The notes: generated from the letters alone by a model not told the origin. DNA of 46,977 bases from DATLHO01 sp035539855 (GCA_035539855.1 DATLHO010000191.1:1-46977); one strand, 5' to 3'; counted from the first letter of the stretch, positions 33,658 to 43,873 are shown. Made by a program: numbers and translations.

Positions 33658-33885
33658 ATGGACGCAACCGTATTCGCCTACCTCGCCGCTGGTTTTGGTG
33701 CCGCTATCACCGTGTTCGGAGCCGCTTCGGGCATCGGCCGTCTCGCGGGCGCAGCCCTCGAGGCCAGTGGACGCCAGCCGGAGGCCACCGGCGACGTGCG
33801 TACGACGATGATCATCGCGGCCGCTCTCATCGAGGGCGTCGCGCTGTTCGCGCTCGTCATCTGCATCCTCCTGGCGACGAAGTAA
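33658..33885 (+). CDS. atpE: ATP synthase F0 subunit c
   Basis: A 75-residue hairpin of two helices. The ion-binding carboxylate is E59 in A-L-I-E-G-V-A-L-F, and the polar loop reads S-G-R-Q-P-E, the F1-contacting R-Q-P motif. Helix 1 carries the Gly/Ala pattern used for ring packing. The residues around E59 lack the Gln/Ser set of sodium-binding rings, so protons are the likely coupling ion. A Shine-Dalgarno (TAGGAG) lies 7 bp before the ATG, stronger than for most genes here, as expected for the multicopy subunit. Confidence 0.98.
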   Translation: MDATVFAYLAAGFGAAITVFGAASGIGRLAGAALEASGRQPEATGDVRTTMIIAAALIEGVALFALVICILLATK

Positions 33886-33908
33886 GCGCGTCCGTCAATG
33901 CTCCGCGT

Positions 33909-33944
33909 GCCGGAGCGCCCGATCAGACGATCGCGCGCTCCGGC
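33909..33944 (+). other. Intercistronic hairpin between atpE and atpF
   Basis: GCCGGAGCGC (33909-33918) pairs perfectly with GCGCTCCGGC (33935-33944) around a 16-nt loop, 24 bp after the atpE stop. No T tract follows. It may protect the 3' end of a processed atpE message or partly attenuate transcription, helping the high c-subunit ratio. Confidence 0.5.
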
Positions 33945-34033
33945 CGGGATGCAACCCACCGGACGACGCCGCGTCGCGCGGCAGGCTCCGGCCAGTCTCC
34001 ATCGATCAGTCGACCATACACGCCGGGAGATTC

Positions 34034-34528
34034 ATGGACGTACTCGATATCCAGTTTGGCCCGATCATCTGGACGATCATCAACTTTCTGATCCTGCTGA
34101 TCCTCCTGCGGGCGGTCGCATGGAAGCCGATCCTGCGCGCGCTCGAGTCGCGTGAGTCGGCGATCAGCGATGCGCTCGACCGTGCCGAGCACGCCCGTGC
34201 CGACGCCGAGCGCATTCTCGGCGAAAACCAGAAGGCACTCAAGCGTGCTGACGAGGAGGCGCAGAAGGTGCTGCGTGAGGGACGCGAGCTCGCAGAGCGC
34301 ATGCAGGCCGAGGCCTCGCAGCGCGCGCAGCTCGAGACCCGCCGCATGCTCGAGCAGGCCAACGCCGAGATCGAGCGCAACAAGCAGCAGGCGCTGACCG
34401 AGCTCCGGGCCGAGGTCGCCAATCTCGCGGTCGATGCCGCCGAGCGAATCCTCAACGAGTCGCTCGACGGCGACCGTCACCGGCGGATCGTCGACCAGTA
34501 CCTGAGCCAGACCACCGTCGCGTCGTAG
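34034..34528 (+). CDS. atpF: ATP synthase F0 subunit b
   Basis: A 164-residue stator subunit. One N-terminal membrane helix (I-I-W-T-I-I-N-F-L-I-L-L-I-L-L) is followed by K-P-I-L-R-A-L-E-S-R and a long charged coiled coil rich in Ala, Glu, Arg and Gln. The C-terminal L-A-V-D-A-A-E-R-I-L segment contacts delta. GGGAGA precedes the ATG. There is a 148-bp gap after atpE with a hairpin, then only 22 bp to atpH. Confidence 0.97.
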   Translation: MDVLDIQFGPIIWTIINFLILLILLRAVAWKPILRALESRESAISDALDRAEHARADAERILGENQKALKRADEEAQKVLREGRELAERMQAEASQRAQLETRRMLEQANAEIERNKQQALTELRAEVANLAVDAAERILNESLDGDRHRRIVDQYLSQTTVAS

Positions 34529-34550
34529 CGAACCAACGCCTCTTCAGATC

Positions 34551-35096
34551 ATGATCAAATCGAGAGTTGCCGAGCGCTACGCCAAGTCCCTGCTCGAGAT
34601 GGCGACCGAGGACAACATCGTCGCCGAGGTCGAGGGGGATTTCCACACCGTCCGCGAGGCGATCGCCGGCTCGCGCGACCTCAGGAACTTCCTGGCGACG
34701 CCGATCATCGACGATCACCGCAAGGAGTCGATCCTGACGGAGATCTTCGCGACGCGCGTCTCGCCGCTGGTCGGCCGGTTCATCTCGCTGATGGCGCGCA
34801 AGGGAAGGGCCTCGCAGCTTCCGGACATCGTCGAGGCGTTCGAGGATCTTCTCGATCGCGTGCGCCAGATCACGCCGGCCGAGATCACGACCGCGGTCGT
34901 GCTCGATCCCGAGCAGCGGGCTCGTCTCGAGGCGCATCTGACGACGATGAGCGGCGGATCGCTGCGTCCGGTCTACCGGGTCGATCCCGAGCTCATCGGC
35001 GGCTTCCGCGCACGCTTCCAGGACCGCATGGTCGACGCCTCGGTGCGCCATCAGCTCGAGCGCCTGCGCGAGAGCCTGATCAGCGGCCGCAACTAG
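34551..35096 (+). CDS. atpH: ATP synthase F1 subunit delta
   Basis: A 181-residue subunit that links the stator to the F1 head. V-A-E-R-Y-A-K-S-L-L-E at the N-terminus is the conserved helix, and L-R-N-F-L-A-T-P-I-I and F-I-S-L-M-A-R-K-G-R follow. The C-terminal domain contains V-D-P-E-L-I-G-G-F-R-A-R, the usual V-x-x-x-L-I-G-G motif, and a final L-E-R-L-R-E-S-L. Length and position between atpF and atpA are normal. Confidence 0.97.
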   Translation: MIKSRVAERYAKSLLEMATEDNIVAEVEGDFHTVREAIAGSRDLRNFLATPIIDDHRKESILTEIFATRVSPLVGRFISLMARKGRASQLPDIVEAFEDLLDRVRQITPAEITTAVVLDPEQRARLEAHLTTMSGGSLRPVYRVDPELIGGFRARFQDRMVDASVRHQLERLRESLISGRN

Positions 35097-35175
35097 TACG
35101 GCTCCCGCGCGGCCCCGACTGCGCCGACGATCGAGGATCGAGCAACCGAAGAATTTTCATACCGAGTAGCATACA

Positions 35176-36741
<1,566 letters not shown>

Positions 36742-36795
36742 GGCCGGCCGTCGCACTGTTCGTCAACCGGCTTTCGTTCACCGAATCAGCGACCC

Positions 36796-37680
36796 ATGGC
36801 CAAGTTTCGCGAGCTTCGTGCTCGTATCTCAGGCGTCGAGAACACGGCGAAGATCACCTCGGCAATGAAGATGGTCGCGGCCGCGAAGCTGCGGCGCGCG
36901 CAGGATGCGATCATCGCGGCACGTCCGTACGGACGCAAGCTCCAGGAGCTGCTGCAGTTTCTGGCGTCGACCGAGGAGGGCGCGACGCTCAGCCCGCTCT
37001 TCGCCGAGCGTGACGTCGAGCGCGTCGCCGTCGTCGTCATCGCGGCCGATCGCGGTCTGTGCGGTGCGTTCAACACGAACGTCATCCGCGCGGCCACGAC
37101 GCTGATCGATCAGGAGTATGCCGCGCATCGCGCGAGCGGCCGTCTCGACCTGATCACCGTCGGCAAACGCGCCGTCGACTTCTTTGCCAAGCGGACCTAC
37201 AACGTCATCGCGTCGTATCCGGGGATCTTCGGGCACCTCGAGTTCAGCCTCGCGCGCTCGATCGTCGCGGACCTGACCGACTCGTTTCTGCAGGGCCGCG
37301 TCGATCGCGTGGTCATCGTCTACACCGAGTTCCGCTCGGCGATCAAACAGACGGTGATCACCTCGCAGTTCCTGCCGATCCCGAAGCTCGAGGGGTCGCA
37401 GATGCCGGCCGCGCCGATCGAGTACATCTTCGAGCCGTCGCGAGCCGAGCTGCTCACGTCGCTGCTGCCGAAGTACCTCAACACGCGCTTCTGGAACATG
37501 CTCCTCGACTCCAACGCCGCCGAACAGGGGGCGCGGATGACCGCGATGGAGAACGCGACGAAGAACGCCCGCGACCTCGTACGCACGCTTCGGTTGAGCT
37601 ACAACAAGGCGCGCCAGGCCTCGATCACGACCGAGATCCTCGAGATCGTCTCGGGCGCCGAAGCCCTTCGCGAGGGATAG
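36796..37680 (+). CDS. atpG: ATP synthase F1 subunit gamma
   Basis: A 294-residue central-stalk subunit. The N-terminal coiled-coil helix carries I-S-G-V-E-N-T-A-K-I-T-S-A-M-K-M-V-A-A-A-K, and the C-terminal helix M-E-N-A-T-K-N-A-R-D-L and N-K-A-R-Q-A-S-I-T-T-E-I-L-E-I-V. Both are highly conserved. A-A-D-R-G-L-C-G-A-F-N-T-N is the middle signature. atpD and atpC do not follow: a terminator and an MFS gene come next, so beta and epsilon must be encoded elsewhere, as in Bacteroidota and Chlorobiota. Confidence 0.98.
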   Translation: MAKFRELRARISGVENTAKITSAMKMVAAAKLRRAQDAIIAARPYGRKLQELLQFLASTEEGATLSPLFAERDVERVAVVVIAADRGLCGAFNTNVIRAATTLIDQEYAAHRASGRLDLITVGKRAVDFFAKRTYNVIASYPGIFGHLEFSLARSIVADLTDSFLQGRVDRVVIVYTEFRSAIKQTVITSQFLPIPKLEGSQMPAAPIEYIFEPSRAELLTSLLPKYLNTRFWNMLLDSNAAEQGARMTAMENATKNARDLVRTLRLSYNKARQASITTEILEIVSGAEALREG

Positions 37681-37699
37681 GCGAAAGCCTCCGATCATG

Positions 37700-37740
37700 G
37701 AAACGGGGTACCGGCGATGTCGGACCCCGTTTCGTGTTTT
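37700..37740 (+). terminator. Intrinsic terminator of the ATP synthase operon
   Basis: GAAACGGGGT (37700-37709) pairs perfectly with ACCCCGTTTC (37724-37733); the loop can form extra CCG/CGG pairs. GTGTTTT follows. It starts 20 bp after the atpG stop and ends the operon before the MFS gene. Confidence 0.85.
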
Positions 37741-37760
37741 CATTCTGACCTCGAGACGCC

Positions 37761-38924
37761 GTGTTCCGATCTCCACTGACTCCGATCTTCCTCGTCGTCG
37801 CGGTCGACGTGTTCGGGATGACGCTGATGATCCCGCTGCTGCCGTTCTACGCGCAGCACTTCGGCGCGTCTCCGCTGATCGTCGGAGTGCTGCTGGCGAG
37901 CTTCGCGGCGAGCCAGCTGCTGTCGGGTCCGATCCTCGGCAGGATCTCCGACACGGCGGGCCGTCGGCCGACGCTCATCATCAGCCAGATCGGAACGTGC
38001 ATCGGCTTCCTCGTCCTCGCGTTCGCGGGCTCGCTCTGGATGGTGTTCCTCGGACGAATCATCGACGGACTCACCGCCGGCAATCTCACCATCGCCCAGG
38101 CCTACATCAGTGACGTGACGAAGCCGGAGGAGCGCACGCGCGCCTTCGGGCTCATCGGCATCGCCTTCGGCATGGGCTTCCTGCTTGGACCGGCGATCTC
38201 TGGATACCTCTCGCAGTTCGGACTGCAGTGGCCGGCGTTCGCCGCGGCGGGACTCTCGTTCCTGTCGATCCTCGCCTCGACGTTTCTGCTGCCGCGGGTG
38301 CCGCGTCGCGAGCCGCCCGCCGGCGTGCAGGGCGGGCGGATGGAGACGATCACGCGCTACTTCGCCCGCCCGCTGCCGCGTCGGCGCCTGCTCGAGTTCT
38401 TCGCGTTCGTGCTCTCGTTCTCGATGCTCATCGGCGGCACCGCGCTGTTCCTCGGCCATCGCATGGGCTTCAACGCTGAGCAGACCGGATACATGTTCGG
38501 ATTCTCCGGGCTGATCGGCGCGATCATCCAGGGCGGACTGCTCGGGCGGCTCGTCAAGCGCTACGGCGAGGAGAAGCTCGCCATCGTCGGCTTCGTCGCG
38601 ATGGCCCTCGGACTCGGCCTGCTCGGAACCGTCTACGAGCTCTGGTGGCTCCTCGTGCTCGTCGGTGTCGGCGCGTTCGGCTCGTCGGTCGTGCGGCCGG
38701 CGCTGACCACGCTGCTGACGCACAGCGTCGGTCCGCACGAACAGGGCGCGGTCCTCGGCGTCAGCCAGTCGCTCTCGAGCATCGCCGCGATCATCGGCCC
38801 GATCGTCGCCGGCTGGCTCATCGATCACGAGCTGCTCGGCACATGGGGACTCGTCGGCGGCGCGGTCGCACTCGTCGGCGCGGTCTTGCTCACGCGCGAG
38901 ACTCGCGAGGAGCCGGCGGTGTAG
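37761..38924 (+). CDS. Major facilitator superfamily exporter, TetA-like
   Basis: A 387-residue transporter with about 12 helices. The motif-A loop between helices 2 and 3 reads G-R-I-S-D-T-A-G-R-R-P, and D-G-L-T-A-G-N follows in helix 4, both typical of the drug:H+ antiporter-1 (TetA/multidrug) group. An Arg/Pro-rich central loop (R-V-P-R-R-E-P-P) separates the halves. The reading starts with GTG at 37761, the first start that gives a full helix 1. The substrate is not inferable; many relatives are annotated as tetracycline exporters without evidence. It is a single gene after the atp terminator. Confidence 0.92.
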   Translation: MFRSPLTPIFLVVAVDVFGMTLMIPLLPFYAQHFGASPLIVGVLLASFAASQLLSGPILGRISDTAGRRPTLIISQIGTCIGFLVLAFAGSLWMVFLGRIIDGLTAGNLTIAQAYISDVTKPEERTRAFGLIGIAFGMGFLLGPAISGYLSQFGLQWPAFAAAGLSFLSILASTFLLPRVPRREPPAGVQGGRMETITRYFARPLPRRRLLEFFAFVLSFSMLIGGTALFLGHRMGFNAEQTGYMFGFSGLIGAIIQGGLLGRLVKRYGEEKLAIVGFVAMALGLGLLGTVYELWWLLVLVGVGAFGSSVVRPALTTLLTHSVGPHEQGAVLGVSQSLSSIAAIIGPIVAGWLIDHELLGTWGLVGGAVALVGAVLLTRETREEPAV

Positions 38925-38979
38925 GTCCGACGGTGTAGATCCGACGGTGTCGATCTGACGCTGTCGACGCGACGGCGTC
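38924..38979. repeat. Degenerate 14-bp tandem repeat (4 units)
   Basis: Starting on the last base of the MFS stop codon, four 14-bp units follow one another (GGTCCGACGGTGTA, GATCCGACGGTGTC, GATCTGACGCTGTC, GACGCGACGGCGTC). The core C-G-A-C-G-G-T-G-T is mostly kept. It lies in an otherwise gene-free stretch. Confidence 0.7.
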
Positions 38980-39035
38980 GGTCGACGGGAGGGCGTGGTT
39001 CGGCGCCGTGCCGTGACGTTCATGCCTGACATGGT

Positions 39036-39082
39036 CGAGCCAGGCTCGTCGACGAATCCCTGTCGTCGACGAGCCTGGCTCG
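39036..39082. terminator. 20-bp perfect inverted repeat, likely bidirectional terminator
   Basis: Arms at 39036-39055 and 39063-39082 pair without mismatch over 20 bp around a 7-nt loop. The T tail on the plus strand is weak (GTGGTTTC). The element lies between the plus-strand MFS gene and the end of the minus-strand small protein gene at 39099, so it can act for both. Confidence 0.7.
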
Positions 39083-39098
39083 TGGTTTCAATGCGGCG

Positions 39099-39398
39099 CT
39101 ACGACCCGTGGCCGCCGCGCTCGCCCTGGTTCTCGCCGGACTGCCCGCTTGACGCCGCCCTGTCGTTCAGCATCGCGCCACCCTCGATGCCGCTCCCCGA
39201 GCCGTGACTTCCCGACTCGCCGCCCTGCGGACGCCCGTCGCTCTCGGTGTGCTCATCGTCACGGATCTCCGACCCCATCTTCCCGCGCGGCTCGACGCCG
39301 CCCGTCGCGTTGCCCGGCGCGTTGCCGGTGCCCGCGCTGCGCTCGTGCGTATTGCGCTCCTCGGCGCCCTCGTCCAATCGGCTGCTCCTGGTGCTCAT
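39099..39398 (-). CDS. Small disordered Gly/Ser/Glu-rich hypothetical protein
   Basis: A 99-residue hydrophilic protein from the Met at 39398 (M-S-T-R-S-S-R-L-D-E-G-A-E-E-R). It is rich in Gly, Ser, Glu, Asp and Arg, with no hydrophobic core, no Cys and no predicted helix, so it is likely disordered. An AGGA Shine-Dalgarno lies 7 bp before the ATG, better than most genes here, and the gene is flanked by a strong inverted repeat at its 3' end. Composition resembles stress-related hydrophilin-type proteins, but no family was recognised. A longer frame to 39509 adds an Arg-rich extension and is not preferred. Confidence 0.55.
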   Translation of the reverse strand: MSTRSSRLDEGAEERNTHERSAGTGNAPGNATGGVEPRGKMGSEIRDDEHTESDGRPQGGESGSHGSGSGIEGGAMLNDRAASSGQSGENQGERGGHGS

Positions 39399-39540
39399 GT
39401 CTGGTTCCTCGCGGTGGTGATACCGTCGTTCGTACCGTCGACAGGCATCCTCAATTGTCGTGCCCCTCGACCTGTCCCGAATGCGTCTGCGAGGCCGGTT
39501 CCGTCGCACTTGGCAACAGCGAGATGATCCGTTTCATCCG

Positions 39541-39548
39541 TACCTTTG
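39541..39548 (+). promoter_or_regulatory. Candidate -7 element TACCTTTG before yqeY-mutS2
   Basis: A perfect TAnnTTTG match lies 50 bp upstream of the yqeY-like ATG, in the spacer divergent from the small disordered protein gene. The nearest upstream TTG (39510-39512) is 28 bp away, longer than usual, so the -33 box is unclear. Confidence 0.35.
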
Positions 39549-39598
39549 AATTCTCGATGATCGGTCATCAGGGGAAACGAACTGCAGGGAGAACGACG

Positions 39599-40054
39599 AT
39601 GGAGCTGGCAGAGCGAATCGGCAACGACATGAAGGAGGCGATGCGGTCCGGAGAGAAGCTTCGCCTCGAGACCATTCGCTCGCTGCGGGCGGCGATTCTG
39701 GAGCTCGAGAAGAGCGGAAAGGGCGCGACGACCGACGAGGACGAGCTCAAGGCGGTCATGAACCAGGCGAAGCGTCGCAAGGACGCCGCCGAGCAGTTCC
39801 GCGCGGCCGGACGCATCGATCTCGCCGAGAAGGAGGAAGCGGAGCTCGTCATCATCGAGGAGTATCTGCCGAAGCAGCTCAGCGACGGCGAGATCCGCGC
39901 GGAGGTGGACCGGATCGTCGCCGAGACCGGCGCGAGCGGTCCGGGCGACTTCAAGACGGTGATGCCGAAGGCGATGGCCGCGATGCGGGGACGTGCCGAC
40001 GGCAACCGGGTTCAGGCAGCCGTCCGCGCTGCATTGGAGGGAAGCGCGGGATGA
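39599..40054 (+). CDS. GatB/YqeY domain-containing protein
   Basis: A 151-residue helical protein. L-R-L-E-T-I-R-S-L-R-A-A-I near the N-terminus, A-K-R-R-K-D-A-A-E-Q-F and E-Y-L-P-K-Q-L-S-D-G-E-I are YqeY landmarks. The C-terminal P-K-A-M-A-A-M-R-G-R-A-D-G-N-R-V-Q matches the GatB tail-like domain that recognises tRNA in the amidotransferase. Free YqeY proteins have no firm role but are often next to tRNA or DNA repair genes. AGGGAGA precedes the ATG. The stop overlaps the mutS2 start by 4 bp. Confidence 0.93.
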   Translation: MELAERIGNDMKEAMRSGEKLRLETIRSLRAAILELEKSGKGATTDEDELKAVMNQAKRRKDAAEQFRAAGRIDLAEKEEAELVIIEEYLPKQLSDGEIRAEVDRIVAETGASGPGDFKTVMPKAMAAMRGRADGNRVQAAVRAALEGSAG

Positions 40055-42393
40055 CGCGAGACGATCTGTTCCGCTCGAGTCTCGATCAGCTCGAGTTCTA
40101 CCGCGTCCTGGAGCACGTCGCGTCGTTCGCCGCGTCGTCGCTCGGCGTCGAGCACATCGCCGAGATGATGCCGATGAGCGACGAGGAGGCCATTCGCAAC
40201 GAGATCGGGATGGTCGACGAGGTGCGCACGATCGTGCGCCGGGCCGAGTCGGTACCGCTCGACGGCATCCACGACATCCGCGAGGCGCTGTCGTTCTCGA
40301 AGGTCGCCGGCGCGGTGCTCAGCGGCGAGAACTTCCTGCACATTCTCTCGACGATCCAGGGCGCGCGCAAACTGCGCGAGTACTTCGGAGGCCGCCGCGA
40401 TTCATCGCCGCTGCTGCACGAGCTCACCGCCGACATTCATCAGAACAGAATTCTCGAGCGCCACATCGCCGACGCGATCGACGACGCCGGCTCCGTGCGC
40501 GACAACGCCTCGCGCGAGCTCTTCCGCATCCGTCGCGAGATCATCGACCGCTCGGCCGCACTGCGCCAGCGCCTGCAGAGCATCCTGCGCCGGGTCGCCG
40601 AGGACGAGCTCGTGACTGAGGAGTACGTCACGCTGCGCGAGGGAAGGCTCGTGCTGCCGGTGCGCACCGAGTACAAGCGGCGCATTCCCGGCATCATTCA
40701 CGGAGAATCGCAGTCGGGCTCGACGGTCTTCCTGGAGCCCGCCGAGATCTTCGACATGAACAACGAGATCTCCGAGCTCACGTTCGCCGAGCGTCGCGAG
40801 GTCGAGAGGATTCTGCGCACGCTCACCGAGGAGCTCGCCAGCGAGGCCGACCAGTACCAGCTCGCGATGTGGAAGCTGCAGCTCGCCGACTCGGTCACAG
40901 CACGCGCGCGCTACGCCGAGCGATTCGACTGCGCGGTGCCGGTCGTCACCGACGACGAGGTGATCCGCCTGCGCGACGCCCGCCATCCGATCCTGCTGAC
41001 GCGGCTCGAGACGGTCGTGCCGATGTCGATCGAGCTCGACCGCACGCAGCGCTGCGTCGTCATCAGCGGTCCGAACGCCGGCGGCAAGACCGTGGCGATG
41101 AAGACGCTCGGCCTCGTGACGATGATGGCGCTCTGCGGCATGCATCCACCGGCGCTCGAGTGCACGGTGCATCCGTGCGCGGTGTTCACCGACATCGGTG
41201 ACCAGCAGTCGGTCGAGAACGACCTGTCGACGTTCAGCTCGCACATGACGCGCATCGGGCAGATCGTCGCGAGCGTCATGATCGGCGACATCGTGCTGCT
41301 CGACGAGATCGGAACCGGCACCGATCCCGACGAGGGCGGCGCGATCGCCGCGGCGATCCTCGAGCACCTGCTGGCGCGCCGCGCGTTCATCCTGGCGACG
41401 ACCCATCACAGCTACCTGAAGATCTTCGCCTACGAGACCGACGCGGTCGTCAACGCGGGCATGGAGTTCAACCAGAAGACGATCACGCCGACCTACCGGC
41501 TGATCGTCGGCATGCCGGGCAACAGCTACGCGTTCGAGCTGCTCGAGCGCTTCAACTTCGACGAGAAGATCCTCGCCGGCGCGCGCTCGAAGCTCGGCGA
41601 GGAGCGCAACCGGATGACCGAGATCATCGGTCAGCTCGAAGAGACGCTCGCCGAGAGCAGGACGCTGCGCGACGAGCACCTTCGCCAGCGCGACGAGGCC
41701 GAGTCGCTCCGCCAGCGCCTCGAGAGCGAGCAGCGCGAGTACAGCCAGCGCCGACAGACGATCATCAACGATGCCCGCGAGGAAGCTCGCGCGACGCTCG
41801 CGAAGGCGAACAGCCTGATCGAAAACACGATCCGCGAGATACGCGCCGGAGCCGGCAACGACCAGGTGCGCGAGATGCGCCGGGCGATCGAGGAGGCGCG
41901 CGCGGGGACCGCACCGGTGGCCGACCCGCAGGCCGCGCAGGAGCGAGGCTTCCGCAAGGGCGATACTGTCCGGCTCAAGGGCGGCGCGCAGATCGGCGAG
42001 CTCGAGTTCGATCCGGACGAGCGCGGCGGCGTCATCGTGATGTTCGGCAACCTCCGGATGCGCTCGCACATCGACGAGCTCGAGGCGGTCGGGCGCAAGG
42101 AGGTCAAGCGGGAGCAGGCGGGCAGGACCTCCGTGGTCAACGTCAACGAGGCCGAGACGCGGATCGACGTGCGCGGGCGCTATGGCGACGAGGCGGTCGT
42201 CGAGCTCGAGCAGGCGATCACGGCCGCGCTCAACGCGCACATCACGTCGATCGAGATCATCCATGGCAAGGGAACCGGGGCGCTGCGACGTCGCATCCAC
42301 GATTTCCTGCAGACTCATCCCAGCGTCGCGTCGTTCAGGCTCGGCACCCTCACCGAGGGGGGTGCGGGCGTGACGATCGTCGACCTGAAGTAA
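40051..42393 (+). CDS. mutS2: Endonuclease MutS2
   Basis: A 780-residue MutS2. The ATPase P-loop G-P-N-A-G-G-K-T spans residues 340-347, with D-E-I-G-T-G-T-D-P-D-E-G-G as Walker B and the S-T-F-S-S-H-M motif. A long coiled coil follows (about 500-620). The C-terminal Smr nuclease domain carries D-V-R-G (706-709) and H-G-K-G-T-G (from H738). There is no MutS mismatch-binding N-terminal domain. MutS2 resolves recombination intermediates and, in some bacteria, rescues collided ribosomes; both roles are compatible with its YqeY partner. It overlaps the upstream gene by 4 bp; accC starts 16 bp later. Confidence 0.97.
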   Translation: MTRDDLFRSSLDQLEFYRVLEHVASFAASSLGVEHIAEMMPMSDEEAIRNEIGMVDEVRTIVRRAESVPLDGIHDIREALSFSKVAGAVLSGENFLHILSTIQGARKLREYFGGRRDSSPLLHELTADIHQNRILERHIADAIDDAGSVRDNASRELFRIRREIIDRSAALRQRLQSILRRVAEDELVTEEYVTLREGRLVLPVRTEYKRRIPGIIHGESQSGSTVFLEPAEIFDMNNEISELTFAERREVERILRTLTEELASEADQYQLAMWKLQLADSVTARARYAERFDCAVPVVTDDEVIRLRDARHPILLTRLETVVPMSIELDRTQRCVVISGPNAGGKTVAMKTLGLVTMMALCGMHPPALECTVHPCAVFTDIGDQQSVENDLSTFSSHMTRIGQIVASVMIGDIVLLDEIGTGTDPDEGGAIAAAILEHLLARRAFILATTHHSYLKIFAYETDAVVNAGMEFNQKTITPTYRLIVGMPGNSYAFELLERFNFDEKILAGARSKLGEERNRMTEIIGQLEETLAESRTLRDEHLRQRDEAESLRQRLESEQREYSQRRQTIINDAREEARATLAKANSLIENTIREIRAGAGNDQVREMRRAIEEARAGTAPVADPQAAQERGFRKGDTVRLKGGAQIGELEFDPDERGGVIVMFGNLRMRSHIDELEAVGRKEVKREQAGRTSVVNVNEAETRIDVRGRYGDEAVVELEQAITAALNAHITSIEIIHGKGTGALRRRIHDFLQTHPSVASFRLGTLTEGGAGVTIVDLK

Positions 42394-42409
42394 TCGCACA
42401 GGACACCCC

Positions 42410-43864
42410 ATGAAGCGAATCCTCATCGCCAATCGTGGCGAGATCGCGCGCCGGGTCATTCGGACCGCGCGCCGGATGGGAATCGAGACGGTCGCCATCT
42501 ACTCCGACGCCGACACGCCGTCGCTGCACGTGCGCGAGGCGGACATGGCGATCCGACTCGACGGACTGACGCCCCGCGAGACCTATCTCGACATGGAGAA
42601 GGTGATCAGGGCAGTTCGCACCAGCGGCGCCGACGCGGTTCATCCCGGCTATGGATTCCTGAGCGAGAACCCCGAGTTCGCGCGACGCTGCCAGCAGGAG
42701 GGGATCGTGTTCATCGGTCCGAGTCCCGAGCAGATCGAGACGCTCGGTAGCAAGACCAACGCGCGACAGATCGCCATCGAGGCCGGCGTGCCGGTGATGC
42801 CGGGCTCGGCCGCGGCGATCGGATCGATCGAGGAGGCTCGCGAGGTTGCCGAGCGCATCGGCTACCCGGTGCTGCTCAAGGCGGCAGCCGGTGGCGGCGG
42901 CAAGGGCATGCGCGTCGTGGACGAGCCCTCACGGCTCGAGGAGTCGCTGCGCATGGCGCGCGGCGAGGCGCAGACGGCGTTCAACAGCGACGAGGTGTTC
43001 CTCGAGAAGTACGTGCTGAAGCCGCGCCACGTCGAGATCCAGGTGATCGCCGACACGCACGGCAACGTGCTGGTGCTCGGCGAGCGCGAGTGCTCGGTGC
43101 AGCGACGGCACCAGAAGGTCATCGAGGAGTCGCCGTCGATGGCGCTCGACGAGGACCTGCGCCAGCGGATGTTCGACAGCGCGCGCACGCTCGTCAGCGC
43201 CGTCGGCTACACCAACGCCGGCACGCTCGAGTTCCTGCTCGACGCGCAGGGCAACTACTACTTCCTCGAGGTCAACACACGCCTGCAGGTCGAGCATCCG
43301 GTGACCGAGATGTGCACCGGCCTTGACCTCGTCGAGCTGCAGCTTCGGGTCGCGCGCGGCGAGGCGCTGCCGATCACGACGGAGCAGGTCGTCCGTCGCG
43401 GCGCGGCGATCGAGTGCCGCATCAGCGCCGAGGACGTGCACGCCGGCTTCATGCCGAGCATCGGCATGATCCGTGAGGTGATCGAGCCGGAGGGAGAGAA
43501 CATCCGGGTGGACTCGGCGCTCTATGATGGCATGCCGGTCACGCTGTACTACGACCCGATGCTTGCGAAGGTGATCACCTGGGGCGAGACGCGCGACGAG
43601 GCGATCGCGACGATGCTCGAGGCGCTCGATCACCTGCACATCGCCGGCATCAGCACGACTGCCCCGTTCTGCCGGTTCGTGCTGCAGCATCCGGCGTTTC
43701 GCGCCGGAGACTACTCGACCGGCTTCGTCGGCGAGCACTGGAACGGCGTCGAGCATCCGCTCGATCCGGAGCTCGTCCGGCTCGCGGCCGCGGCCGCGAT
43801 CCGCACGGGCGAGCGACTCGGCGAGCGAATGCTCGCCGCGTCCGTCGCCGAGCGCATCGGATAA
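42410..43864 (+). CDS. accC: Biotin carboxylase subunit (acetyl-CoA carboxylase AccC type)
   Basis: A 484-residue ATP-grasp enzyme that carboxylates biotin on a carrier protein. K-R-I-L-I-A-N-R-G-E-I-A-R-R starts the N-domain. The Gly-rich loop A-A-G-G-G-G-K-G-M has K165, and the catalytic E287, N289 and R291 lie in F-L-E-V-N-T-R-L-Q-V-E-H. The H-P-G-Y-G-F-L-S-E-N motif is present. About 35 residues extend past the usual AccC end. The partner accB and carboxyltransferase genes are not adjacent, so a role in acyl-CoA carboxylation other than malonyl-CoA synthesis cannot be excluded. A small zinc-ribbon gene follows after 9 bp. Confidence 0.96.
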   Translation: MKRILIANRGEIARRVIRTARRMGIETVAIYSDADTPSLHVREADMAIRLDGLTPRETYLDMEKVIRAVRTSGADAVHPGYGFLSENPEFARRCQQEGIVFIGPSPEQIETLGSKTNARQIAIEAGVPVMPGSAAAIGSIEEAREVAERIGYPVLLKAAAGGGGKGMRVVDEPSRLEESLRMARGEAQTAFNSDEVFLEKYVLKPRHVEIQVIADTHGNVLVLGERECSVQRRHQKVIEESPSMALDEDLRQRMFDSARTLVSAVGYTNAGTLEFLLDAQGNYYFLEVNTRLQVEHPVTEMCTGLDLVELQLRVARGEALPITTEQVVRRGAAIECRISAEDVHAGFMPSIGMIREVIEPEGENIRVDSALYDGMPVTLYYDPMLAKVITWGETRDEAIATMLEALDHLHIAGISTTAPFCRFVLQHPAFRAGDYSTGFVGEHWNGVEHPLDPELVRLAAAAAIRTGERLGERMLAASVAERIG

Positions 43865-43873
43865 CAACTCCTC

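Noticed and set aside
40402..42498. A minus-strand frame opposite mutS2
   Set aside because: Antisense shadow; it has no motif, while mutS2 shows intact ATPase and Smr motifs.
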